Shown here piece by piece: positions 14,892-20,249 of a stretch of 20,249 bases of DNA. The DNA comes from Gammaproteobacteria bacterium (GTDB taxonomy: Bacteria; Pseudomonadota; Gammaproteobacteria; Xanthomonadales; Xanthomonadaceae): assembly GCA_030431185.1 (NCBI GenBank), contig JAUIJO010000017.1, positions 1 to 20,249 of the forward strand. Direction: 5' to 3'. Position 1 is the stretch's first letter. Each line of letters opens with the position of its first letter. The position numbers and the translations under genes are program-made. The notes under the pieces are model-generated. The model did no database searches. It was given only the letters and a program-made list of their open reading frames with translations, and had not been told where the DNA came from.

Positions 14892-15217
14892 GGGGGGATT
14901 CTCCATTTCATGACATGTTGGCCTGGCGGAACTCCTTGACCGACGTCGAGGCCAGTGGTGCTCGGTCCATGCACCGTCCTTTGCGGGAGGAAATCTCGTC
15001 CCTGAATTCCCCCTGCACCCAAGCCAACGCCCTTGTCCCCCGAAACAGGACAGCCATCGGACAGCGGAAAACAAGGGGTTTCTGGCCCGGAACCTGCATG
15101 GCGTCGCCGCGCCGCGGGAGCGCCAGGGCGCGCGACGACCAGGCGGTGGCGGTCAAGCGGGGCGGACGGGAGTGGCCGTCGAACACGGGGCGCGTGGGCC
15201 GCGACCCGGTGGGGGAC
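14892..15217. other. Intergenic stretch upstream of the MNIO cassette
   Basis: These 326 bases separate the dioxygenase gene from the precursor gene, both on the minus strand. They contain a possible 20-codon open frame (14908-14970, listed separately). I found no clear sigma-70 promoter or terminator. The promoter of the cassette is expected here, since the gap is too large for simple cotranscription. Confidence 0.55.
14908..14970 (-). CDS. Possible 20-residue leader peptide or small protein
   Basis: A 20-codon frame starts with ATG at 14970 after AAAGGA with 6 nt spacing, a strong Shine-Dalgarno. It begins MDRAPLAS, continues VKEFRQ and ends NMS. Its stop is one base before an ATG in frame with the precursor gene (14906), so it could couple translation into that gene. 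It may be a leader peptide, a real small protein, or chance. There is no Cys, so it is unlikely to be a second substrate of the same type. Confidence 0.3.
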   Translation of the reverse strand: MDRAPLASTSVKEFRQANMS

Positions 15218-15814
15218 TCAGTGGGTGTCGTCGATCTCGAGCGGCTTGGCGAGTCGTGCGTACCATTCGTCGCGCTCGGGCACGAACATCGAGCAGCACT
15301 CCATCGGTGCCTTGTAGATGTGCACCGATACGGCGACGTCGTCCGGGCTGGTGTTGCGGATGGTGTGGTACTCGTGCGGCGGTATCAGGCTGCCGGCACT
15401 GCCGGGGCCGGCCTGCATGCCACCGGCGGCACGGAAGCGGAAGCGTTCCCCTTCGTGTTCGAGCAGTTCGTACTGGGTGATCTCCAGTTCGCCGTCCCAG
15501 ACCCCTTCCACGCACCACAGGCCGCAGTGGTCGTGCACGGGCGTGCCCTGGCCCGGCCCCCAGGTCATGGCGACCACGCTGTAGCCATGCTCCGCGCTGC
15601 GATAGATCTCGCGGCGGGCGTAGTGGTCGTCGATGGGCTCGTAGATGCACGCGGGAAGGGCGACGTCGCGGTCGCGGATCATCCGGCACAGGGTGTTGCG
15701 CAGCGCCGCGGTGATGGCGTGCTCGTCCCCCAGGCTGACGGCCGCGTCCAGCGCGGAGACCAGCTTGTCGTGACCGGGGAAGGCGATGTCGGGGATCTGG
15801 GCGTCTGCGTGCAT
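15218..15814 (-). CDS. Cysteine dioxygenase family protein (thiol dioxygenase)
   Basis: This 198-residue cupin protein oxidises a thiol with O2 to a sulfinate, using a single Fe(II) held by three histidines. The motif VHDHCGLWCVEG gives His94 and His96, and PPHEYHTIRN provides the third ligand (His150, or possibly His147). Tyr168 in HIYKAP and the early ARREIY segment match the bacterial cysteine dioxygenase family. Whether the substrate is cysteine or 3-mercaptopropionate cannot be decided from what I see. It lies 43 nt after the stop of metX on the same strand, which fits sulfur-amino-acid metabolism, and 326 nt upstream of the MNIO cassette. There is no strong Shine-Dalgarno. Confidence 0.88.
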   Translation of the reverse strand: MHADAQIPDIAFPGHDKLVSALDAAVSLGDEHAITAALRNTLCRMIRDRDVALPACIYEPIDDHYARREIYRSAEHGYSVVAMTWGPGQGTPVHDHCGLWCVEGVWDGELEITQYELLEHEGERFRFRAAGGMQAGPGSAGSLIPPHEYHTIRNTSPDDVAVSVHIYKAPMECCSMFVPERDEWYARLAKPLEIDDTH

Positions 15815-15857
15815 GCGCCCATTCTACGCCGGAGCCGCCCCCGGCGGCAGGACGCGT

Positions 15858-17003
15858 TCAGGCGAGGCTGTCGAGGAACCCCTTGACCGCAGGCCCGAAA
15901 CGGTCGAAATCGACCAGGAAGGCGTCATGGCCCTGGGGCGAGGGCAGGGGCAGGAACTCGGCGTCGCAGCCACCGGCGCGCAGGCCTTCGGCGATCTCCT
16001 CCTGCTGCTGGAGGGGAAACAGGATGTCGGTATGGACGCCGATCGCCAGCGCCTTATCCAGGCCGGTGCCGCCCAGCGCCGCCAGCGCGCCATGGGCGTC
16101 GGTGTCGTGGTCGCCGCAGTGCGGCGAGCAGTAGTCGCCGATGTCGAACCAGTCCATCGAACGGCTCAGGAACATGTAGCTGTTGGGGTCGAAGCGGCGG
16201 ACGAAGCGCCGGGCATGCGCCTCGAGATAGCTCTCGACCTCGAACTCCAGGCCGAACGGCTCGTCGTCGGCGCGGTCGGAGTCGAGCCGGACCCGCCCGA
16301 AGCGGCCGTCCCATTCCAGCGCGGAGCGGTAGGTGATCACGCCCAGCTTGCGCGCCATCCGCATGCCGGATTCGGGGTAGTGCGCATCGTCGTAATCGCC
16401 CCCGTTCCACTGCGGGTCGAGGCGGATGGCCTCGCGTTGCAATGAGCGGATGGCGATCGAGAACGGAAGCGCCCGCGCCGCGCCGGAGATGTTGACGTGC
16501 GCGCGCGCGATGCCGGGGCGATGGCCGAGCAGGGCCAGCGCGGTCATGCCGCCCATCGAGTTGCCGACCAGGCAGGCCAGGCGCTCGATGCCCAGGGCAT
16601 CGAGGGCATGGGCCGCGGCGCGCGCGCCGTCTTCGATCGACAGTTCGGGGAAGTCGAGGGCATAGGGCCGGCCGGTCGCGGGATTCGGCGACGCCGGCCC
16701 GGTGGACCCCTTGCAGCTGCCGAGTGCGTTGACACACACCACGAACCAGCGCTCGGTGTCGATCGGCTTGCCTGGCCCGACCATGGCCTCCCACCAGCCC
16801 GGCTCCGCGTTGCCCTCGTGGGCCGCGGCATGGGCGTCGGGGGACAGCCCGGTGAGGATGAGGATGGCGTTGTCGCGTGCAGGAGACAGCGTGCCCCAGG
16901 TCTCGAAGGCGACGCGCGCGCCGTGCAGTTCGCCGCCCCGTTTCATCGGGAACGGCGAGGGCAGGTCGAGGAAACGGGTGCCGGGCGGGATGAATTCTGT
17001 CAT
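15858..17003 (-). CDS. metX: Homoserine O-succinyltransferase (MetX type)
   Basis: The enzyme activates L-homoserine with succinyl-CoA in the first dedicated step of methionine synthesis. It is an alpha/beta hydrolase with the nucleophile Ser149 in GNSMGG, and likely Asp326 (HTDILFP) and His359 (QGHDAF). The N-terminus MTEFIPPGTRF, PSPFP, KRGG, LHGARVAFETWGTL and the block NPATGRPYALDFPELSIEDGA closely resemble the Xanthomonas MetX, which uses succinyl-CoA although MetX proteins usually use acetyl-CoA. So the succinyl assignment follows from lineage. At 381 residues the length is normal. A longer in-frame start at 17168 has a much stronger Shine-Dalgarno and would add 55 residues; the family favours 17003. 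The gene follows ohr. Confidence 0.92.
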   Translation of the reverse strand: MTEFIPPGTRFLDLPSPFPMKRGGELHGARVAFETWGTLSPARDNAILILTGLSPDAHAAAHEGNAEPGWWEAMVGPGKPIDTERWFVVCVNALGSCKGSTGPASPNPATGRPYALDFPELSIEDGARAAAHALDALGIERLACLVGNSMGGMTALALLGHRPGIARAHVNISGAARALPFSIAIRSLQREAIRLDPQWNGGDYDDAHYPESGMRMARKLGVITYRSALEWDGRFGRVRLDSDRADDEPFGLEFEVESYLEAHARRFVRRFDPNSYMFLSRSMDWFDIGDYCSPHCGDHDTDAHGALAALGGTGLDKALAIGVHTDILFPLQQQEEIAEGLRAGGCDAEFLPLPSPQGHDAFLVDFDRFGPAVKGFLDSLA

Positions 17004-17173
17004 GCGTTCGCGCGCGTCCTGTGCTCGGGATGCCGCGCCGTGCGCGGTGGGAAGGGGCAGTGTGCCTGCGCGCGACGCGGATGTCGCGGCAGGATGCGGA
17101 GGGATTCTGCCGTGTGCGCGGCCGGCGGGGAAATGACCGTCGGCGAGGTAGTCGGAACCGATGGTCATGGCGG

Positions 17174-17204
17174 CGCCTCCCTTCCGTGCGAGGGAAGGGA
17201 GGCG
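17174..17204 (-). promoter_or_regulatory. 12-bp hairpin covering a Shine-Dalgarno upstream of metX
   Basis: The arms at 17174-17185 and 17193-17204 are perfect reverse complements of 12 bases, with a 7 nt loop. In the metX transcript the 3' arm contains AAGGGAGG, 8 nt before the in-frame ATG at 17168, so the Shine-Dalgarno is buried. No T run follows, so it is not an intrinsic terminator. It begins 6 nt after the ohr stop codon. Confidence 0.6.
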
Positions 17205-17209
17205 TCGAC

Positions 17210-17635
17210 TCAGGCGACGACCAGCTTGACGTCGATGTTGCCGCGGGTCGCGTTGGAATACGGGCACACCTGGTGGGCCTTCGCGACGAGCGCCTCGGCC
17301 TCGTCGCGTGCCATGCCGGGGATCGTCACCTTCAGTTCGACCTCGATGCCGAAGCCGCCGGGGACCTGGCCGATGCCGACGGTGCCTTCGATCGAGGTAT
17401 CGGCGGGAAGGCTGGTGCGCGACTGCCCGGCCACGAACTTCAGCGCTCCGATGAAGCAGGCCGAGTAGCCGGCCGCGAACAGCTGCTCTGGATTGGTGCC
17501 GGGACCGCCGGCGCCGCCGAGCTCGCGTGGGGTCGACAGCTGCAGGTCCAGGGTGCCGTCGGCGGACACGGCGCGGCCGTCGCGGCCTCCGGTGGCAGTG
17601 GCGGTGGCGCGGTAGAGGACGTTTTCGATGGACAT
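17210..17635 (-). CDS. ohr: Organic hydroperoxide resistance protein Ohr
   Basis: Ohr is a cytoplasmic, dihydrolipoyl- or thiol-dependent peroxidase that reduces organic hydroperoxides. The protein (141 aa) has the two redox cysteines at the expected places: Cys60 in GYSACF and Cys124 in VCPYSNATRGN. The first half carries NPEQLFAAGYSACF typical of the Ohr branch, and the OsmC-like PGGFGIEVELKVTIPG follows. The start has AAGGAG 7 nt upstream. The gene lies 114 nt downstream of ohrR on the same strand, with AT-rich repeated elements between them, so its own OhrR-controlled promoter is likely. A strong hairpin follows the stop, before metX. Confidence 0.96.
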   Translation of the reverse strand: MSIENVLYRATATATGGRDGRAVSADGTLDLQLSTPRELGGAGGPGTNPEQLFAAGYSACFIGALKFVAGQSRTSLPADTSIEGTVGIGQVPGGFGIEVELKVTIPGMARDEAEALVAKAHQVCPYSNATRGNIDVKLVVA

Positions 17636-17682
17636 GGGATGACTCCTTGGCTTGGGGAAGGGCGGCGGGCGCCGCGGTAATT

Positions 17683-17708
17683 AAATAGTGAGATATAAAA
17701 TAGTGCGC
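17683..17708 (-). promoter_or_regulatory. Operator-like repeats upstream of ohr
   Basis: AAATAGTG occurs twice, at 17683-17690 and 17698-17705, a 15 bp period. The second copy extends to the 11-mer AAATAGTGCGC. The same 11-mer, on the opposite strand, lies in the ohrR promoter. AT content is far higher than in the surroundings. This is a likely OhrR site, inferred from sharing and position. Confidence 0.6.
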
Positions 17709-17749
17709 GATTCAAATGGTGGAGCGCACACTCGGTATCCGCTGGTGGC

Positions 17750-18229
17750 TCAGTCGGCGGCGTGGGCCTGCAGGTCGGTGCGCAAACGTTCCAGGTGGGC
17801 CTTGAGCGACGCCAGATCCCCGGGCGGCATGGGCGTCGCGCACAGCAACTGGCGCGGCACCGCGCTGGCCCGGGCCTGCAATGCGCGACCCTCCTGGCTG
17901 AGGGTGATCACGACCTGTCGCTCGTCGTCCGCGGAGCGGGTGCGCGTGAGAAGGCCGGCCGCTTCCATTCGCTTGAGCAGCGGCGTGAGCGTGGCCGAAT
18001 CGAGGAACAGGCGCTCGCCGAGTTGCGACACCGTCAGCCCGTCGCGCTCCCACAGCACCAGCATGGCCAGGTACTGGGGGTAGGTCAGGCCGAGCGGCGC
18101 CAGCAGCTTGCGGTAGACCTTGGTCATCGCCAGCGAGGTCGAATGCAGGGCGAAGCACAGCTGCCTGTCCAGCGCCAGCGGGCGGGCGGCCGGGGATTCA
18201 GAGGGGGCGTTGGCGCGAGGTTTCGACAT
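17750..18229 (-). CDS. ohrR: Organic peroxide sensor and repressor OhrR (MarR family)
   Basis: This 159-residue MarR-family winged-helix repressor represses ohr until a peroxide oxidises its sensing cysteine. The reactive Cys25 is in LDRQLCFALHS and a second Cys130 in RQLLCATP. The spacing of 105 residues equals that between Cys22 and Cys127 of the Xanthomonas campestris OhrR, so it should be a two-cysteine sensor with disulfide formation. The middle part LTVSQLGERLFLDSATLTPLLKRMEAAGLLTRTRSADDERQV is the classical MarR DNA-recognition domain and wing. The ATG at 18229 has little Shine-Dalgarno, and the promoter just upstream leaves almost no leader. It is upstream of ohr on the same strand and likely also represses itself. 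Confidence 0.96.
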   Translation of the reverse strand: MSKPRANAPSESPAARPLALDRQLCFALHSTSLAMTKVYRKLLAPLGLTYPQYLAMLVLWERDGLTVSQLGERLFLDSATLTPLLKRMEAAGLLTRTRSADDERQVVITLSQEGRALQARASAVPRQLLCATPMPPGDLASLKAHLERLRTDLQAHAAD

Positions 18230-18235
18230 GGCGCC

Positions 18236-18264
18236 AATTTACATAGCGCACTATTTGATTGCAA
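18236..18264 (-). promoter_or_regulatory. ohrR promoter with operator in the spacer
   Basis: On the minus strand: -35 TTGCAA (18259-18264), 17 bp spacer, -10 TAAATT (18236-18241). The spacer holds the 11-mer AAATAGTGCGC (18246-18256), part of the imperfect palindrome ATAGTGCGCTAT, also present before ohr. The -10 ends 6 nt before the ohrR ATG, so the transcript may be leaderless. Confidence 0.6.
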
Positions 18265-18318
18265 GCGATCATGGTGTCCGTGGCTGGAACGCTGCGATCC
18301 ATGCCGTGGCGCTACGCG

Positions 18319-19338
18319 CTACCGGACGACCTGGTCGATCAGCAGCGCGGCCCTGGCGTCCTCGCCCGTGGCGACCTGGACGGGCGCGGAGGTGAAATCG
18401 CCGGCAGCGGCGCGGGCGTCGCCGCTGGCGGAGATCCGCGCCACCAGCTCGACCGTGTCCAGCTGCGAGAGCTTCAGCGTCGGCATCGGGCTGTCGGCAT
18501 CGGTCAGCTCCACCGTGAGGGGGAAGCCGGTGACGGGCAGCTTTTTCGCCGCGACCGGCATGGGCGGGCCGCCGGGCTGGCGGGCAAGCACGAACAGCGT
18601 CGCGTTCGCCGGCAGCCGCATGCCCAGTTGCGGGTCCAGCGAAACCGCGATCGTGACGCCCGGTGACGCCGGGGTTCCGGCGGCCTCGGGCAACGGAGGC
18701 AGCCCGGCTTCATTGCGCGCCAGTGCGATCTGTTCGCGGAGGGGCCGGGCAGTGCTGTCGTCCACGACCGCCAGCAGCGGCTCCCAGACGGCCGCCGCGG
18801 CGGCGGCATCGCCGGCCTGGCGGCGGGCGATGCCCAGGAACCAGCGCGCGCGCTGGTGCATCGGCTGCACCTGGACGGCGTGCTCGAGCATCGCCACGGC
18901 CTCCGCGTCGAAGCGCCGCTGCGGATCGTTCATCGCCCGCGACTCGGCGACGGACGTGAGCAGCTCGGCGTCGTCGGGGGCGTACTTCAAGGCCTGGCCG
19001 AAGGCATGCGCGGCCTTGGCCGCCTCGCCGCGGGACTGGTAGGCGTTGCCGAGCAGGCGCCAGCCTTCCGGCTGGTCCGGGTCTTCGGCGAGCTTGTCCT
19101 CCAGTTGGGCGATGGCCTGCTCGAGGGATTCGGGCATCGCCGAAACACGGTTGGCCGGATCCAGCGCGGGCGGCATGCCCACGTTCCCGTACAACAGGCC
19201 GGCCAGGGCCACCAGGGCCAGCACCGCGCCGGTGCCGGCGGCAGGACTGCTGCGCCACAGCGGGCGCAGCACCGCGCCCAGGGCGACGACGGCCAGCAGC
19301 AGGGCGAGGAGGGTGAAGACGAGCGCAGGCGTAGCCAT
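18319..19338 (-). CDS. ccmI: Cytochrome c maturation protein CcmI (TPR)
   Basis: CcmI binds apocytochrome c and hands it to the CcmF/CcmH haem-ligation complex in the inner membrane and periplasm. The protein has 339 residues. Two N-terminal hydrophobic helices are at about residues 4-26 and 35-50. TPR-like repeats follow from about residue 75 to 210 (PEGWRLLGNAYQSRGEAAKAAHAFGQAL, PMHQRARWFLGIARRQAGDAAAAAAVW). A C-terminal beta-rich domain (GVTIAVSLDPQLGMRLPANATLFVLAR, ISASGDARAAAGDFTSAPVQV) is the usual CcmI end. The start overlaps the ccmH stop by one base (TGATG). The gene ends a ccmGHI run, and no terminator is obvious before ohrR. Confidence 0.93.
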   Translation of the reverse strand: MATPALVFTLLALLLAVVALGAVLRPLWRSSPAAGTGAVLALVALAGLLYGNVGMPPALDPANRVSAMPESLEQAIAQLEDKLAEDPDQPEGWRLLGNAYQSRGEAAKAAHAFGQALKYAPDDAELLTSVAESRAMNDPQRRFDAEAVAMLEHAVQVQPMHQRARWFLGIARRQAGDAAAAAAVWEPLLAVVDDSTARPLREQIALARNEAGLPPLPEAAGTPASPGVTIAVSLDPQLGMRLPANATLFVLARQPGGPPMPVAAKKLPVTGFPLTVELTDADSPMPTLKLSQLDTVELVARISASGDARAAAGDFTSAPVQVATGEDARAALLIDQVVR

Positions 19339-19790
19339 CACCACTCCTGGCTGTCGTCGACGGGGACGGGCGTGTCGCCCCCGCGCCGGCGCACCGCGAC
19401 CGCCACGGCCAGCGCCCCCAGCACGAGCACGACGAAGGGGCCGAACCACAGCAGCCAGGTCCGCGACTTCACTTCCGGGCGATAGAGCACGAACTCGCCG
19501 TAGCGGGCCACCAGGTAGTCCTTGATCTCGGCGTCGGTCCGGCCTTCCTTCATCAGCGCGAGTACCTCGCGCCGGAGGTCGACGGCGATCTGCGCATTGG
19601 AATCGGCCAGTGACTGGTTCTGGCACATCACGCAACGCAGCTCGACCACCAGCGCATGGAAGCGCTGCTCCTGGGCGGCGTCGTGGAACTGCAGCGGCGC
19701 CGGATCGGACGCGGCCTGCGCGTGCGCCACCGGTGCGAGTCCGGCGAGCAGGAGGGCCGCGGCGAGCGCGAACAGGCGGAGCGCGATCAT
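19338..19790 (-). CDS. ccmH: Cytochrome c maturation protein CcmH
   Basis: CcmH (CycL type) is a membrane-anchored periplasmic thiol protein that keeps the haem-binding cysteines of apocytochrome c reduced. The protein (150 aa) has an N-terminal signal peptide ending near AHAQA. The conserved LRCVMCQNQSLADSNA carries the redox pair Cys53 and Cys56. GEFVLYRPEVKSRTWLLWFGPFV starts the C-terminal membrane helix, which ends about residue 133. A short acidic tail follows. The start overlaps the ccmG stop by 4 nt (ATGA). Confidence 0.96.
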   Translation of the reverse strand: MIALRLFALAAALLLAGLAPVAHAQAASDPAPLQFHDAAQEQRFHALVVELRCVMCQNQSLADSNAQIAVDLRREVLALMKEGRTDAEIKDYLVARYGEFVLYRPEVKSRTWLLWFGPFVVLVLGALAVAVAVRRRGGDTPVPVDDSQEW

Positions 19791-20249
19791 GGGGCGGCGC
19801 TCCGGCCTTCGCCGTCCATGCGGTCGAGCAGCGGCGTCAGTTCGTCGCGGATGATCGCGTCGGTGACCGCGCCGACGTGCTTCCAGCGGACGATGCCGTC
19901 GGCGTCGACGAGGAAGGTCTCAGGCGCGCCGTAGATGCCCCAGTCCAGCGCGGCACGGCTGTCGTGGTCGACCAGCACCACCCAGTACGGATTGCCGAAC
20001 TGCTCGAGCCAGCGCAAAGCGTCGGCGTGTTCGTCCTTCCAGTTGTAGCCGATCACGCGCACGCGCTTGGTCTCGGCGAAGCGGGTGAGCACCGGGTGCT
20101 CGACGCGGCATTCGGGGCACCAGCTGCCCCAGACGTTGAGCAGGTAGGGCGCGCCCTTGAGCGCTTCCGACGACATCAGCCGCCCGTGTTCGTGGAGGAG
20201 CGGCAGCTCGAAACTCGGCGCCGGCTTGCCGATCAGCGGCGATGGCAGG
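19787..20249 (-). CDS. ccmG: Thiol:disulfide interchange protein CcmG/DsbE (partial, N-terminus outside window)
   Basis: This thioredoxin-like protein reduces CcmH and apocytochrome c in the periplasm. The frame is open to the window edge, so the start and the membrane anchor lie beyond it. The visible part begins LPSPLIGKPAPSFELPLL, the usual DsbE entry, and continues to the active site WCPEC in NVWGSWCPECRVEHP. YNWKDEHADALRWLEQFGNPY and YGAPETFLVDADGIVRWKHVGAV (with the cis-Pro region) complete the fold. The internal ATG at 20176 is not the start, because conserved sequence lies upstream of it. It is the first of three overlapping genes, ccmG-ccmH-ccmI. Confidence 0.95.
   Translation of the reverse strand, partial: LPSPLIGKPAPSFELPLLHEHGRLMSSEALKGAPYLLNVWGSWCPECRVEHPVLTRFAETKRVRVIGYNWKDEHADALRWLEQFGNPYWVVLVDHDSRAALDWGIYGAPETFLVDADGIVRWKHVGAVTDAIIRDELTPLLDRMDGEGRSAAP

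Noticed and set aside
13740..14939. A 399-codon plus-strand frame across the MNIO gene
   Set aside because: It is a shadow of the DUF692 gene; the minus-strand frame has all conserved metal-binding motifs.
17174..17204. The hairpin after ohr as an intrinsic terminator
   Set aside because: No T run follows on the minus strand, so it is better viewed as a stability or translation-control element.

Overview
The window is a GC-rich, gene-dense chromosomal segment from a gammaproteobacterium, most likely of the Xanthomonadaceae/Lysobacteraceae (Lysobacter, Luteimonas or Xanthomonas relatives). The best markers are a succinyl-type MetX that closely resembles the Xanthomonas enzyme as I remember it, a two-cysteine OhrR with the Xanthomonas cysteine spacing, and a class III PHA synthase pair. 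No insertion sequence, phage gene, CRISPR array or integration scar is visible. The assignment rests on remembered family features, not on a search.

Layout. 95-3536 (minus): a DUF1800/DUF1501 pair, the second with a Tat signal. 3752-4366 (plus): phosphatidylserine synthase. 4447-7892 (plus): a tight run of phaE, phaC, a DUF5329 secreted protein, a PspC-domain protein and a small membrane protein with an HExxH...ExxxD metallopeptidase-like signature. 7969-8775 (plus): a PhzF-family isomerase. 8804-10853 (minus): an NRDE/TANGO2 protein and a PF10023-type aminopeptidase lipoprotein. 10854-11331: an intergenic stretch with two stem-loops, then tRNA-Leu(CAA) with its own intrinsic terminator. 11405-13116: a divergent 2H-phosphoesterase-like protein, a DUF2214 membrane protein and a small two-helix membrane protein. 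13129-14891 (minus): a three-gene cassette of a 76-residue precursor-like peptide, a DUF692 (MNIO) enzyme and a partner protein. 15218-17003 (minus): a thiol (cysteine) dioxygenase and metX. 17210-18229 (minus): ohr and ohrR with shared operator-like sites. 18319-20249 (minus): ccmG (cut by the window edge), ccmH and ccmI of cytochrome c maturation.

How they work together. PhaE and PhaC form the two-subunit polyhydroxyalkanoate synthase; PhaE carries a long Lys/Ala/Arg/Pro tail like a DNA-binding phasin. MetX makes O-succinylhomoserine for methionine synthesis, and the dioxygenase beside it oxidises a thiol. OhrR and Ohr form a peroxide-sensing switch and its detoxifying output. CcmG, CcmH and CcmI reduce and deliver apocytochrome c for haem attachment.

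The most novel-looking system is the 13129-14891 cassette: a short peptide with a terminal GCRPC motif, an MNIO-family enzyme, and a partner overlapping it by 4 nt. This is the architecture of MNIO-type RiPP pathways (methanobactin, TglHI, bufferin families), but with a precursor type I cannot assign. Other leads are the HExxH membrane protein, the 2H-like protein, a hairpin that masks a Shine-Dalgarno before metX, and a possible structured RNA upstream of the tRNA.
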